A stretch of 64,000 nucleotides of DNA from Fulvia fulva (GCF_020509005.1 NC_063012.1:3472001-3536000); one strand, 5' to 3'. Shown: positions 52,070-63,245, counted from the first letter of the stretch. Numbers and translations are program-made. The notes: generated from the letters alone by a model not told the origin.

Positions 52070-55000
52070 TTACACAGTATTGTCAACGTCCGCTAAGCTC
52101 GGCCGCATCTTTGTGATCTCGCGCAGGCTTCGCTTCATCGACTCCAATTTGGCCCGCTCCTTCACTATGCTCTCCTTTGCCAACTTTCTTAGCATAGCAC
52201 GACCATCTTTAACATGCTGCTCCTGCCAGGCGGCCAGATCACCTGCGATGGTCTGCTGCGTGTACCTCAGCTCACGTCCCAGTGTCTCAAGCTCTCCCCG
52301 GGCCTTCGCTGCTTTGTCCCATGCTTCGAGCGCTACAGCCTTTTTGGCATCTTCAAAGAAGCCAATGTTGGGAGTCCAACGATTGGAGCGGGAGATTGAG
52401 TTCTTGCTCTTGTCGATCGCACGTTGTGCTTGTGCCATGCTGCCGATGAGGTATGCCGGGCGCTCTGTGGCGACCTGCATTGCAGTACTGGTAGACTGGA
52501 TGGAGTGGAGAGCATAGTATAGGCCTGCTAAAGGCGATGCCTCGCTTTGCACCAGCGATTTGGTGAAACGTTCGAAAGCCATTAGGTATTGCTGAGGCAG
52601 GAACTGTAACGTCGATACAGCACTCGATGCCAATATCGATGCTTCAAAGCATTCATTGTGCATCATCCTCTGCCGGTTCGTGACGCGAATGACCTTTCTG
52701 ACTGCTTGGGTAACGCCTCGTACCTGCTCTCTGGAGAACACTGCAAAGTTCTCGACCTCTTGTGTGTCTTTGACTGGCTCGAAGTCGTCTTTGACATTCT
52801 CTACACGAGTCTCAGCTTTGCGCTTGCTCCGCTCGTTGAGCATGTCAGTGTCCAGTTCTGGTACAAGGAAGAACTCCCAAACCAGCTCGTGTGTAGAGAA
52901 CGTGCCATGCGTGAGTAGACTATGGAACAATTGGTCGAGCCTGATCTGGATGTCACGCAAGACTACTCGCGAAGGCTTCGACGGTATCAGAAAAGGCGAT
53001 GGTAGGTTGAGATGCGCAGGGAGCCAGCTTGCAGGGCATTCGATAGCCAGCCATCTTGTCAACTTCTCAAAGTCAGTCACTGACCTCCTGCAAGTAGTCA
53101 CGGTGACACTTCCATTCGCATTCGGCGCGCCGGACTTGAGGACAAGCCGGATCGTACAGTCTTCCACGAAAAAGGAGCGTACAATGGTTGTGGTACGTCC
53201 GTCACTATTGGCTGGCGTGGACAGCAGTACCAGGTCGTCTATACGGTTCCTCATTTCATCATCTTTCGCCAGCTCGACAGCAGTCAGTCCACGAAGACAT
53301 TTCAGAGTCATGTCCACCCGAGGATCGCCGAAGAGTGCTCTCACCAGATCGATGCGGCCGTACTTGCTGCCCGTCATGAGGGGAGTGAATCGCTTGTCGT
53401 TTGCAGCATTTACATCCGAATCGCAGTGTCTCAGCATCCTGAGAGTAAGCTGCATGTCATTGACGACGTGGAGCAGTGTATTGCCTTTCGCATCGACATG
53501 ATCATCAAGATGTAGCGGCTCATGATCGCCTTGTGTATCAGTGCAGAATGCCAGAGCTTCTTCGACCATGACATGATATTGCTCGTGATCGTAGGATCTG
53601 CAAAGTGCGAGCAGCGGAGTCTGACCGTTCTTGTCTTTTAGCCTCCACGGTAGCTTCTTGCCAAATCGTCGTATCAGATGAGGTTGGTGGAACAGATAAT
53701 GCGCGAAGCAACGGCCGTTGCCGTCTTGTGTCCGAAGGTACTGGCTCAGCTGCTCCTCAGATGCATGCTTCTCCAGGTAGGTGATGATCTCTTCAGTGAC
53801 GACGTGATTCCCAGACTGAACAGCAGAAGTCAATAAGGTGGCTCCATCGTTGTTGACGTCTTCGATGATAAAGTCTACGCGGAAGTGAGCTGGTAGACTG
53901 AGCAAGAACCGCAGAGCTTCATGCTTGCCAGCGTCTATAGCCATCATCAGTACTGAATTGCCATCCGCATCTTGTGTCTGTGCGAGTTTCTCTGTGGATA
54001 GATCGCTGCCAATGGTCGTGCCCATGTCAGAGTCAATACTTTTCTGGCGTGAGTGTGACCTCGATGAGTATCCAGACGATGCAGACTGACTTCTAGGTAG
54101 CGAAGCCATCGAGACACGCTTCTTCACTTTGATGTTCGCTTGCTCGGGAGGCGGTGTCGGAGGTCGCTGGAAAGGAAATACGTGTCCGAGGGAGCCGTTC
54201 AGAGCTGCAAAGTCTTGTGTCGAGCTAGCGACTGACTGCTCAAGCATTGTGTTGTCGTGTGACGATAAGTCGGAGATATCTTCATCGTCGGAAGACTGCG
54301 CTTCCAGTGCACGTGGCGAGGAGGTGAAAGATCCACGCTCAGAATGCCACTCTGGCTGAAGAATGGCTTCTAATGCATGAGTATCGCCAGTCTTCACAGC
54401 CTGCCAAAGCAGCCTGTTGCGTTTGCTGGCCTTTCGCAGCACAGATGATCCACTTGAGAGATGTACCAATACAGCTTCCATTGTTGCAAGAGCATAACCT
54501 TGCTCACCACTCTCCACTTCGTCGATGAAGATGAAGTAACGCATGTACAGTAGTCGCGCATGAAGATGTCGAACTCCGCTGCGTATCACAACAACCAATA
54601 GCATTGAGACCAGGACATCAGCGTTGATGGTGAGAGGTGACGCTTCTTGTTCGCCTTCTCCATCCGAAGTTTGTGCACGGTCGGTTGCAGTTATGGCCTT
54701 CTGCGTGGCTAGCAAGATGCCCAGCATTTCTTGTGGACTACTTGCAACGCCCATCCGCCTGAATGCCTCGATACCTTTGTTAAGGCGAGTTGCCAGCATG
54801 CGCTTGCCCTTCATACCATCTTCCACAGGGATGCCAACCTGCGCGATATCAACATCGGCCATTTTGCGGATCTTGTGCTCCAGATCGCTGTCATCTGGTC
54901 GACGTATCGCGCAGACTCTGGGGAACAGATTCTGGTCATGTACCTGTTCGGTGATGTACCGCTCTATCATGCGCTCAACGACCGGTCCAGTAAGCTCAGT

Positions 55001-55930
55001 GTTGGCACCCAACAGGGACAATTGCTGCTTGTCTACACCTTGGAAGAGGTCAATTGCAGAGACGACAGCCGTCTCCAGAGAGGTTCGCATGGTTTCCTCT
55101 CCCGGCTCTAGCTCCAGGGATGTTGGATGGATGGTACTAATCCCAGACAGCGATGATTTGATCGTTGAGACCGAGTCACTGATTGATGGCCCAGAAAGCT
55201 GTGAGCTCACGGAGGACCTTCTTGATTTCGGTTTCGGAAGCGGCTTGTCGTTGACTGCGATGAACTCACGAATGATCTTCTCCAGACCGCTCTGCATTTG
55301 CCTGGAGATCATCGGGAACTGTACCATGAGATCTCCAAACGTTTTTATGTCCTTCTTCTTCGGTACAGGTGGGCCCAAAGTCGAGCCTGTTGCTGTGTCT
55401 GTGGAGGCCTCTGCAAGCACCCTCTTTCGCTCCCTACTTGGCTCATCTGTAATGACAGCAGGGGTGATTGGCGTCGGTTGGTATATGCCTATCAGAGGCC
55501 GCGAGATGTAGTAAACCAGCCATTGCTGCCCATCAGCCACATCCGGATAGTAGATTGTGTCGCTGAGCAGCTGTGCTTGGTTGAGCGTCTTGAAGCCCTT
55601 GTTGCTGTAGACGAAAGAGTCCTTCACCACGACGGTCCTGCCATTAATGGTGGAAAACTGTTTCGCCTTGCTCTTGTTCTCCCGCGCATTGCTGCCGTCC
55701 TTGCCGCTGCCTGACGATGGCTGTCCACCTCCTGGCACGCGCAAGACATGGCTGGCCAAGAAGTCTTCGGTGCCCGCAAGATCAGCATAGGAGGTGTTCG
55801 ACTCGCGATCCTTGGAGTTGAGCAAGATATCGGTGGTGGGCACCAGCAGAACGTGGTGGCTTATCGGCTGACATTGCGCCGGCAGTGCGCTCCGGAAGAA
55901 GGCGCGCAAGTATGGGTTGAGTGGTTGCAT
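52070..55930 (-). CDS. Vrl1-like VPS9-ankyrin-PX-BAR endosomal protein
   Basis: Single exon, 1286 residues. An N-terminal conserved region is followed by a VPS9-type Rab5 exchange domain at about 310-490 (RLNKGIEAFRRMGVASSPQE, INADVLVSMLLVVVIRSGVR). Ankyrin repeats run from about 650 to 900 (DADGNSVLMMAIDAGKHEAL; DAKGNTLLHVVNDMQLTLRM). A PX-like segment is at about 910-1030 (RRSVTDFEKLTRWLAIECPA, WLPAHLNLPSPFLIPSKPSR). The C-terminal 250 residues are helical and BAR-like (AWDKAAKARGELETLGRELR). This order matches yeast Vrl1, which with Vin1 forms the VINE complex: a sorting nexin coat that also activates Rab5-type GTPases at endosomes. Metazoan VARP shares the VPS9-ankyrin part. The assignment rests on architecture; catalytic residues of VPS9 were not checked one by one. 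Confidence 0.85.
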   Translation of the reverse strand: MQPLNPYLRAFFRSALPAQCQPISHHVLLVPTTDILLNSKDRESNTSYADLAGTEDFLASHVLRVPGGGQPSSGSGKDGSNARENKSKAKQFSTINGRTVVVKDSFVYSNKGFKTLNQAQLLSDTIYYPDVADGQQWLVYYISRPLIGIYQPTPITPAVITDEPSRERKRVLAEASTDTATGSTLGPPVPKKKDIKTFGDLMVQFPMISRQMQSGLEKIIREFIAVNDKPLPKPKSRRSSVSSQLSGPSISDSVSTIKSSLSGISTIHPTSLELEPGEETMRTSLETAVVSAIDLFQGVDKQQLSLLGANTELTGPVVERMIERYITEQVHDQNLFPRVCAIRRPDDSDLEHKIRKMADVDIAQVGIPVEDGMKGKRMLATRLNKGIEAFRRMGVASSPQEMLGILLATQKAITATDRAQTSDGEGEQEASPLTINADVLVSMLLVVVIRSGVRHLHARLLYMRYFIFIDEVESGEQGYALATMEAVLVHLSSGSSVLRKASKRNRLLWQAVKTGDTHALEAILQPEWHSERGSFTSSPRALEAQSSDDEDISDLSSHDNTMLEQSVASSTQDFAALNGSLGHVFPFQRPPTPPPEQANIKVKKRVSMASLPRSQSASSGYSSRSHSRQKSIDSDMGTTIGSDLSTEKLAQTQDADGNSVLMMAIDAGKHEALRFLLSLPAHFRVDFIIEDVNNDGATLLTSAVQSGNHVVTEEIITYLEKHASEEQLSQYLRTQDGNGRCFAHYLFHQPHLIRRFGKKLPWRLKDKNGQTPLLALCRSYDHEQYHVMVEEALAFCTDTQGDHEPLHLDDHVDAKGNTLLHVVNDMQLTLRMLRHCDSDVNAANDKRFTPLMTGSKYGRIDLVRALFGDPRVDMTLKCLRGLTAVELAKDDEMRNRIDDLVLLSTPANSDGRTTTIVRSFFVEDCTIRLVLKSGAPNANGSVTVTTCRRSVTDFEKLTRWLAIECPASWLPAHLNLPSPFLIPSKPSRVVLRDIQIRLDQLFHSLLTHGTFSTHELVWEFFLVPELDTDMLNERSKRKAETRVENVKDDFEPVKDTQEVENFAVFSREQVRGVTQAVRKVIRVTNRQRMMHNECFEASILASSAVSTLQFLPQQYLMAFERFTKSLVQSEASPLAGLYYALHSIQSTSTAMQVATERPAYLIGSMAQAQRAIDKSKNSISRSNRWTPNIGFFEDAKKAVALEAWDKAAKARGELETLGRELRYTQQTIAGDLAAWQEQHVKDGRAMLRKLAKESIVKERAKLESMKRSLREITKMRPSLADVDNTV

Positions 55931-56485
55931 TCAGAGCGATCAGGTCTACATCTCATGCTGCAGCGGCTTCGTCTGATGTGCGGTGTTCGGCCGTGAATAG
56001 TGAAGCCTGGATGATGCAGTGGGTCGTGGGGCGTTTGTGGACTCGCGGGTGTCGCTTCGATCTCAGGACTGCAGGCGAAGTGCTTTCTCGCCGGTGGTTC
56101 CACTGGGGCCAACGGACCAATTCCTGCGAATCGTCCTCTGTGTGCAATACAAACGTGTCGCGTCGCGTAACGAGGTGTCGCAACTGCTGAACCTTATGCG
56201 TGACTGCGATCCGGCCGGGTGGTTCGGTCGGACGTTGGCCCGCTGAACTTAATGCTGCAAGCATGTGACAGCAATCTATTCCCGTCCAAAACACAAACGC
56301 AACCACAGCTTGATTAATCAAAGTCGAGCATGTATGGCAAGTGTATCTTACAGCGCTACTACAATACTAGTATTGTACATGGTTCCACGCCCACGATTAT
56401 CCATTATGCCCAAAGTCACCAATCCCATGCTAAACAGTACGCTCAAACTGCAGTAATTCTCCTCAAGCAACGCCTGCCTCAGTCA
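55931..56485. other. Intergenic region, no gene seen
   Basis: Promoter of the Vrl1-like gene and 3' flank of the RBR gene. Short random open frames only. Confidence 0.55.
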
Positions 56486-57733
56486 CTATGCCCCCCGGTC
56501 TGCCAACTCTTCGATCTGGCGGATGGCGCTGATCATCGAGTCTTCGGTCAGCACATCGGCCCAGATCTGCCTGTAGCTGGCGATGATGAGGCTCAGGCCT
56601 GGAAAGAGTTGAAAGCCCTCCTCGCCGACTCGCGCCGCTGCCGTGGTGATAGCTCTATCCACATCTTGGAAGCGACGAGAGCCACGGAATGAACGACCCG
56701 GAGTGATCAGAGTGGTTCGAAACCTCTGCAGCTGGTCGGTGATACTGTGTGTGAGGTCATGCACTGGATTCACAGCAGGATTGCCAGGATCCGGGACCGC
56801 GAAGATGCGCTCGTGTATCTCCTCAAGCTGCATCACAAGTGCGTCGACTAAGCGCTCCTCCAGGCTGACAGCCGCCTGCCCGGGAATCTGGAGCATGTCG
56901 CCAAAGTCGTGCATAGGTCGAGCGACGTCATCGTGAATGGCCCGACTGTCGCCCTTCTTCCCAAATCGAGGACAGCCCTTGCTGAAGTGATCGGGTGCGG
57001 GCTGTTTGCCACAGACGAAGCAGAGAGAGGTGCGGCACGCATGACATCGAATGGAGTTACAGCCATCCCACAGCATCATCTTGATCTTGCATGACTCATT
57101 CGGGCAGATCTGGTAGTCAACCCCTCGTGTCATCTTCCCGAACGGATCTTCTTCTTCCGTCAGCTTCTTACACTTGTGTGTCTTGGCCCCGTCAAGCGGC
57201 TCTGAACGCTTCGAGCAGAGATGTCCAGTGCACCCATTGCAGACCGTGACGTCTGACAAACAGCCGCGTTTGTCACCAACGAAGTGGCCACACACGGCCT
57301 TCGAGGCGGCCGTAGAGGATCCGGGAGCGAACGGGTCTTCTGCTGGAATGATGAAGATGATTCGATTGCAATAGAGTCGCTCTTGCATCGGAATTTGGTA
57401 CTCCTTTTCCTTGGTTGCCCACTCTTCGAGAAAGCGTTTGGTGAAGAAGCTTTCATAGTCGTGAATGTTGATATTGTTGGCGCCGTATTTGACGGGATAT
57501 TTGGTCTCGTCCTTGATCGCATCCAGGAATTGCGCTTTGATTCCGTTCGTGAAGCACTTCTCGCATAGCGAGTCGCGACCAACGGTCACAGCTACCTCGC
57601 CTGACATCTCGTCCCAACAAGTTGCGCATGTGAACATTGTGGAGTTGGACGGCGGTTGATACGGCTGGCCTTGCACCACGGGAGTGATGTCGGCAAGAGC
57701 ACGCCTGGTTGTGGATCTTGTGATTGCTGGCAT
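56486..57733 (-). CDS. RBR-type (RING-IBR-RING-like) E3 ubiquitin ligase candidate
   Basis: Single exon, 415 residues. Three Cys/His clusters are present: CATCWDEMSGEVAVTVGRDS with CEKC (about 36-61), the linker and IBR-like CGHFVGDKRGC with CNGCTGHLC (about 148-175), and CPNESCKIKMMLWDGCNSIR with CHAC and CFVC (about 213-245). The last matches the RING2/Rcat pattern CxxxxC...GCNxxxC, in which the Cys of DGC would carry ubiquitin as a thioester. RBR ligases take ubiquitin from an E2 and pass it to substrate. The first RING deviates from the canonical C3HC4 spacing, so the protein may be a divergent fungal member. No membrane or ubiquitin-like domain is seen. The C-terminal 150 residues look helical and are unassigned. 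Confidence 0.8.
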   Translation of the reverse strand: MPAITRSTTRRALADITPVVQGQPYQPPSNSTMFTCATCWDEMSGEVAVTVGRDSLCEKCFTNGIKAQFLDAIKDETKYPVKYGANNINIHDYESFFTKRFLEEWATKEKEYQIPMQERLYCNRIIFIIPAEDPFAPGSSTAASKAVCGHFVGDKRGCLSDVTVCNGCTGHLCSKRSEPLDGAKTHKCKKLTEEEDPFGKMTRGVDYQICPNESCKIKMMLWDGCNSIRCHACRTSLCFVCGKQPAPDHFSKGCPRFGKKGDSRAIHDDVARPMHDFGDMLQIPGQAAVSLEERLVDALVMQLEEIHERIFAVPDPGNPAVNPVHDLTHSITDQLQRFRTTLITPGRSFRGSRRFQDVDRAITTAAARVGEEGFQLFPGLSLIIASYRQIWADVLTEDSMISAIRQIEELADRGA

Positions 57734-59029
57734 GGTTGTCGAGGTCAGCTGGAGAGATTGTGGTCAAGCGATGGAGTGATCTGGAAGATGAAGCTTGAGG
57801 TTTCGCGCTTTTGGGACCGTGATGGGAGGTTGTCTGGAGTTTTGTCTCATCCTCGAGCATGACTTCGCATTCTCAAGGCGGCTTGTGTCGTGTGCGCCCA
57901 GACCTGACTTCACAATAGAAGCCATGAATGGCAGGGACTTATTGGAGTGTCTTATTGTTGGCGCATTCACTTCGAGTGGACTCGTGTTTGTTGTAACAAT
58001 ACCACCAACAATGTTATTGTCGACCCGGTAAAAACTCGGCCTACACGAGATACTGCTCGCGACTTCCAACAGACCGACTAGCACCTCCTTCGGATACAGT
58101 GTGTGCTGATGTGTGAGGTTCAGGAGACATGGTATCACCTAATCCTGGTACCCACGGCGATGGCGGTTTAATTTGCAGACTTCAAGAGGCAACGCCACGT
58201 TGGCGCATACGCCAGTGTTCTAGATTATGACTTGCATCGCGTACTTGACAGCAGGTCTTGATTCGTGTGGTCTTCTGATAAGAAGGTAGGCGCAGTGTCG
58301 CTAGGACCCATCGGAAGATGATCTCAACTCCATGTAACGCGCCATAGAGCCATTGCAGGCTCCATTTGAACACCCTCAAACGGTGCGAGGTCTGTCATCG
58401 AGCTGTGTCATCTTCTGCTTCGACGAGACCGCGGGTCCTACACCTGTAGCAATGATTTCAATCGTCTTTCGAAATCCTGCTAGCTGCCGAGCGTGGCAGC
58501 CTTCGCGATGAGTCGGACGCCCGCTTGCCGAATCAGTATAGCAGGAAGCACTCAACGACCACCAATTCTGTCCGACACTGTCGATACTTCGATCACCTTG
58601 AAGGTACTGTGCTGTGATATAGCTCTTCTTCTGGCGGACGAGGGGAAACGAGCTTTGCATCTCTGGTCCGCCTCGGTCTAGGACGCCTAGATGGAACTGT
58701 ATGTTTCTGTACGCCAATGATCTCATGCTAGTCCCTCCGACGTGGAAATGGCATATAACATATGGTATCCGTATCCGGATCATTGTTGAGAGAAACGGCA
58801 CAAGCCATCCTGGAGGGCGTATTACTCTGTTCTCAGCCATCAGCTTCAGCGTGAGCGCACGGCCACAGTCATGAAGGACGTAAGAGTCGTCGGCTATCAT
58901 CAAAAACTGGAACTGTAAGAAGCGCCAGAGCCAAAGATAATCGCCGCTCGATGTCATCGTGAAAATTGGTGCTGCTGGCGTTTGCAGGTAAGTCTCTGGT
59001 TTGATCCCGCTGTTTAATACTTGCCGCAG
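57734..59029. other. Intergenic region of 1.3 kb with one doubtful ORF
   Basis: A minus-strand open frame, 58957-58376 (193 codons), has no recognised family. Its composition is mixed, with no signal peptide and no flanking splice sites that I could link to other exons. It might be a decayed gene next to the dehydrogenase pseudogene. I leave it uncalled. Nothing else is seen. Confidence 0.4.
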
Positions 59030-60006
59030 ATAGCTACCAGAACCGATATCGACATCATAGAAGGCCAGTGGGAGGAGAAGGCCGGAGTGAAGCTGCCATA
59101 GCGGCTGGGTCTACGCGTTGGGAGATGGTGTCACGGGTATGGAGGTCGGTGATCCTGTAATCCTGCATCCTCTCGCAACCTGCGGCCTGTGCCGTGCTTG
59201 TCGCTTCGGTGACGATGTACACTGCGAGAACAGCACCTTTCCGGGTATCAATGTCGACGGTGGCTACGCAGAGTACATGAAGACCACAGCCAGATCGATC
59301 GTTAAGCTTGACCCAAAGCTCAAGCCAGCAGACGTTGTAGCCTTGGCAGATGCTGGACTGACAGCTCACCATGTGGCGAGCAAAGCTGCGAAGTTCCTTC
59401 GTCCAGGCGACAACTGCGTTATCATCGGAGCGGGTGGTCCTGGCCATATCGGAATCTGTTGATTGTCTGAGACTCTTCTCACACCTTCAGCAAACGAGAC
59501 AAGCAAACCAACGTGTACGATATAGATGCTGCTATTCGCAGCTCGCAAAGCAGATTGGCGCGGATCACACCGTTCAAGCAACGGACGATGGCAGCTTTGT
59601 AAAGGAGGTCCTCGAATTGACCAATGGCCAAGGCGCGGAGGCCGTCATCGACTTCGTAGCAGAAGGCGGCTCAACATCCACCGGTGTCAAAATGCTGAGG
59701 AGGGCGGGAAATCACTACGTGGTCGGCTACGGAGAAAACATCAGTAAGGAGACCTTCCGATCTTTCGGGAATGTTTGCTGACTTCGAGGCTGTCCAGATA
59801 TCCCAACAATCGATATAATCTCCGCCGAGATCAATTTCATTGGCAATCTAGTCGGAAGTTACAACGACCTTGTAGAGCTGATGACTCTGGCAGCGCAGGG
59901 CAAAGTTAAGCTGCACACGACTCAGTATAAGCTCGAGGATTTTCAGAAAGCCATTGACGATTTGAGCTCCGGAAAGGTCAGGGGCCGTGCAATCCTCATT
60001 CCGTAG
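59030..60006 (+). pseudogene. NAD(P)-dependent zinc alcohol dehydrogenase, degraded
   Basis: Recognisable blocks in order are DIDIIEGQWEEKAGVKLP (59047-59099); SGWVYALGDGVTG, then CGLCRACRFGDDVHCENSTF with the structural-zinc cysteines; LADAGLTAHHVASKAAKFLR; VIIGAGGPGHIGI (Rossmann start); QLAKQIGADHTVQATDDGSF; and, after a normal intron (GTAAGG...CCAG, 59745-59798), IPTIDIISAEINFIGNLVGS to the stop at 60004-60006. Lesions: after KLP a TAG arises where about seven residues of the catalytic GHE region are missing, and after GHIGI the frame changes and the segment carrying the cofactor-specificity acid is scrambled. The start exon is also not found. With the GHE motif gone, the product cannot be an active zinc dehydrogenase. 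Confidence 0.8.
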
Positions 60007-60268
60007 ATAGAAAGGTATGCAATGGTCTGCAATGCCGTCAGCTGCAAGACACCGGCGGAGTCAGGTAGCTGGAGGCACCATACGTGGTGTTGTAAGCATA
60101 AACGACAGCTTAGGCTCTGCGTCAGATAAAAGGTCATGCTTAGCGCCACGCAGCTCTATCCATCAAGGTCAGTCCTCTTGCTATTCGTCCCTGAGCTCAG
60201 GTTAGGCCCGTGCGCAGCAAATTTATCACTGCTAACGATACTGTGCTGTAGTCCCACGAAGGCTCTGA

Positions 60269-61764
60269 TCACGACTGCTGCCCGTTACTCATGCCCATCA
60301 ACGCACCGACCGCGTCGGCCTCTGCGGCTTGCTGCTGTTCCTGAGTGACTTCCGCTGGGGTGTTTTGCATGCTACGCATCTTTTCCCTTGCCTCGAACTC
60401 GGCAATTCTACCTGCAATGTAGTTGTCGTAGGGATCAGCTTCGCCATCAAAGCCGCCAGACATGCCTGTTGGCGGAGGCGATGTGCTATGTTGCAGACCA
60501 GCACGATCGGGAGTGCTCAGATTGATGCCAACATCCCGCTGAAGCGGCAGAGAATTTGGCCGCCGCCAATGTGGCTCGCCCCCCGTCCAGGCTAATTGCT
60601 TTGCGGGCTCTATGTCGCGTTCCATCGCATCTCTCACGCGTTGATCGACGTTCTGCAGTATATCGGCCCGCTCCGCCTGCGCCAGCTCCTGTTCCAGGAA
60701 GCCATCGAGTAGTATCTCTTTCAAAGTCCACTCCTCCCGCTTCTGTGCCTCCAGGTCATCGACCTGTTTCTTCAAGTCGTCGGCTTCTTTCTGTGCCCAA
60801 TGTAATTGTCGCCTGAGCAGTCTCATGAGCTGATCAGCGGCTATACTACTTTCCCAGGCCGTGAAGTGTATATCCGGCGGATAGTGTATCATGAAGCCTG
60901 GCTGACCAGTGATGGGATGGTGAGCGGGCATATATGTGATGTTGTCGTTTGGAGGAGAGGGATCGACCTCGTTGCCGTCTTCGTCGTGTGTTGGGCCCAT
61001 ATCAGCAGGCGCTTTGCTTGTCGTGCTGCCGTTCAGTTTCAGCTTGAGGCTCTTCTTTCCAGGCGGTGTCGGCTCGTGGGCGTGTCCTGGCCCTCCCTTA
61101 GCTGCTTCGGGCTCGTGCACAGTACGCATGTGCTTCGCTAATGCGTCTGATCTAGTAAATGCCTTGTCACATTCTGGGAAGTTGTTAGAGATGCCTGACC
61201 AGCTGCAGCGCTTCTGTATGATGTCTTACCTGGCAGCGCACAATAGTATGGCTTCTCCTTGGTGTGGCTCCTCATGTGTGCCTTCAGAGCGTAGCCACTG
61301 GGGTGATTGCTTGTCTTGCGCTGACACTCGCCCCATTCGCAGACGTATTTGGTCTTCTTAGGCCCTCCCGTGGCGCAATGCGTGCCCTGCACGTGTCGTA
61401 CCAGGTCATCGTTGTTGTTGGCCAGCCCGAACTCGCAGTCGCGCCACAGACACTGTGTCTGCGCCTGGTCACGCAGGTTGTACTCGTCGTCGTTGGGCGA
61501 ACCCGGCGCACTGCTCCAGCTATCAGAGGAGATGCTCTCGTTGTCGTCGTCCTGCTCCGGCTGCGAAGAGGGCGCCCGATCGAGGCCTAGCGACGATGGT
61601 CCCGTCTTCCGCCGTTTCGCAGGTGGTGCGAGGTGCTCTATGTCGAGGTGGGAAATGTCGACGCTTGGTCGCGACGATGGGCCTGCGGTGCTGAGTTGGT
61701 CCTCATTGTCCGATTCGGCTGACGGTGGGTCACTAAGGTCCGACGACGGCGGCGAATCGGCCAT
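60269..61764 (-). CDS. C2H2 zinc-finger protein, Iec1-like (INO80 complex subunit candidate)
   Basis: Exons 61764-61230 and 61173-60269 (reverse) give 479 residues; the intron is GTAAGA...CCCAG with a CTAAC branch, and it interrupts the third finger in phase. The N-terminal 100 residues are acidic and Ser-rich. Three GLI/YY1-like fingers follow: CLWRDCEFGLANNNDDLVRH, CEWGECQRKTSNHPSGYALK and, across the splice, CALPECDKAFTRSDALAKHM. After these come a basic Pro-rich stretch (GKKSLKLKLN), a PGFMIHYPPDIHFTAWESS block and a long coiled coil (LHWAQKEADDLKKQVDDLEA). The finger arrangement with downstream coiled coil resembles fission yeast Iec1, a subunit of the INO80 nucleosome remodeller. That identity is a family-level judgement; the protein is nuclear in any case. 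Confidence 0.82.
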
Positions 61765-62242
61765 GATATGATGGTGGGCGTATGGAAATATGGTATGTGC
61801 GTGTTGTAGGAGGAAGACAGGAAGATCACTGCAGCTGGACGCGGAGGTGTCGCGACAGATAGAACTAGGTAGTAGCTCTCCCTTCACATGGGGCAGCTTC
61901 AAGTTGACACGTGAGGCAGGACCCTCTACACAATGGGACATTCTTGGCATCACAGGTACATGTACACATGACATGTTCACATGCAAATCGTAGGCACGTC
62001 AATCACTCGAAACGAAGAGCGCATTGGACCATCATGCACCTGTACATTTCGCATTTTATGTCCTTTGATAGTCTACCTGCTTACGATCGAGACCTTAGAC
62101 GCATTTCCTTCATGCCTAGGCTCGACATTGATTGCTCATGAATGCTCACAATCAACATTGCCGCATCACTGTTCTTTTCTGTATACTCGAGAGCCTTTGC
62201 GAGTAGTTTCGACGACTCTCGTACGACGTAGGAAGCCGGCTT
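61765..62242. other. Intergenic region, no gene seen
   Basis: Promoter of the zinc-finger gene and 3' flank of the SURF4-like gene. No coding or RNA signal. Confidence 0.55.
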
Positions 62243-63245
62243 CTAGTACACCTTCTTCTTCTCGTCGAAACTAACCTGTCCTGGTCCCATATTCACCAGC
62301 AGCAACAGTCCACCCACGATTGAAAGAATCTGGAAGAAGTCGTACTTTGCGAAGTCCTTGTGTGGGTGGTGAGGGTGAAGAGTCCAGAAGTTGTTGACCA
62401 AGATGTTGAAGACGCTCAAAATCATGACCAGAACGATGGCACTCCACTTCGCCTTGAAGCCCACTGCAACCATGATGCATGCCACAGCGCCGATCAGAAT
62501 CACAATCACACGTCCAAAGCTCCATTCGCCTGCGAAGACAAAGCCAATGAACAAGAATATGAGCAGGATGCGACCTGCCAGCTGAAAGTACATCTTGCGA
62601 TCCTTCTCGTCGAGTTGTGGCAGGCCCGCCGGTGCGAACTTCTTGCGGACCCAGCTGTCGGACAAGACCATCACCAGCCCACCCATGACGGAAAGGTTGC
62701 GAAGGAAGAAGTTGAGGTCGAAGATCAGACCGTAGCCCAGCGCTTGGGTGATCACGACACCGATCAAGCCACCCACAGCATATTCACTGTGTTTGCGAGC
62801 AATGACAAGTATACTGCTGGCGGTCATTGCGACGACATTGACGAGCAAGAAGACATGGTTGATGCCCCATGGCACTATCACAAGCACATTAGTCGGTTGT
62901 CCCCGTAGGTTGGCCTCCTGCCTTGAAAGTTTGGCAGCGTCTCGAGTGGCACTCACTGTGTCTGTATTGGTATAGATACTCCAATTGATCTCCCCATTGT
63001 GTCAAGATCCTCAGAGCATCTTCCAAGAAGGTGACTACAATCAGAAATCTGCCGATCATGGGAAGGTACGGCTTGACCGGATCGGAGTATGTGTCCAGGA
63101 GGTCCTCAATCTTGCTCGTCTGGGCTCGGATCTGGTCGAGTGGCGAAGGGTCATTCGTTGCAGATGAGCTCGTCTGTCCGCCAAAAGACGACATGTTCTG
63201 CTGATTGCCGAGGTGGTAACCCGCTGTACCTCTGATTTGCGCCAT
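62243..63245 (-). CDS. SURF4/Erv29-family ER cargo receptor
   Basis: Exons 63245-62957 and 62874-62243 (reverse) give 306 residues; the 82-bp intron is GTGAGT...GATAG with GACTAAT as branch, and the splice yields QYRHMPWGINHVFLLVNVVA. The family core is clear: YLPMIGRFLIVVTFLEDALR, then FDLNFFLRNLSVMGGLVMVL, GRILLIFLFIGFVFAGEWSF and LVNNFWTLHPHHPHKDFAKY. Several transmembrane helices span residues 70-300. The C-terminus ends KKKVY, which contains a KKxx dilysine signal for COPI-mediated retrieval to the ER. Family members load soluble secretory proteins into COPII vesicles. Beta-COP, a coat subunit that would recycle this receptor, is encoded 45 kb away in this window. Confidence 0.94.

Noticed and set aside
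58376..58957. Minus-strand 193-codon open frame
   Set aside because: No recognised domain and no neighbouring exon that joins in phase. Recorded under the intergenic entry rather than called as a gene.
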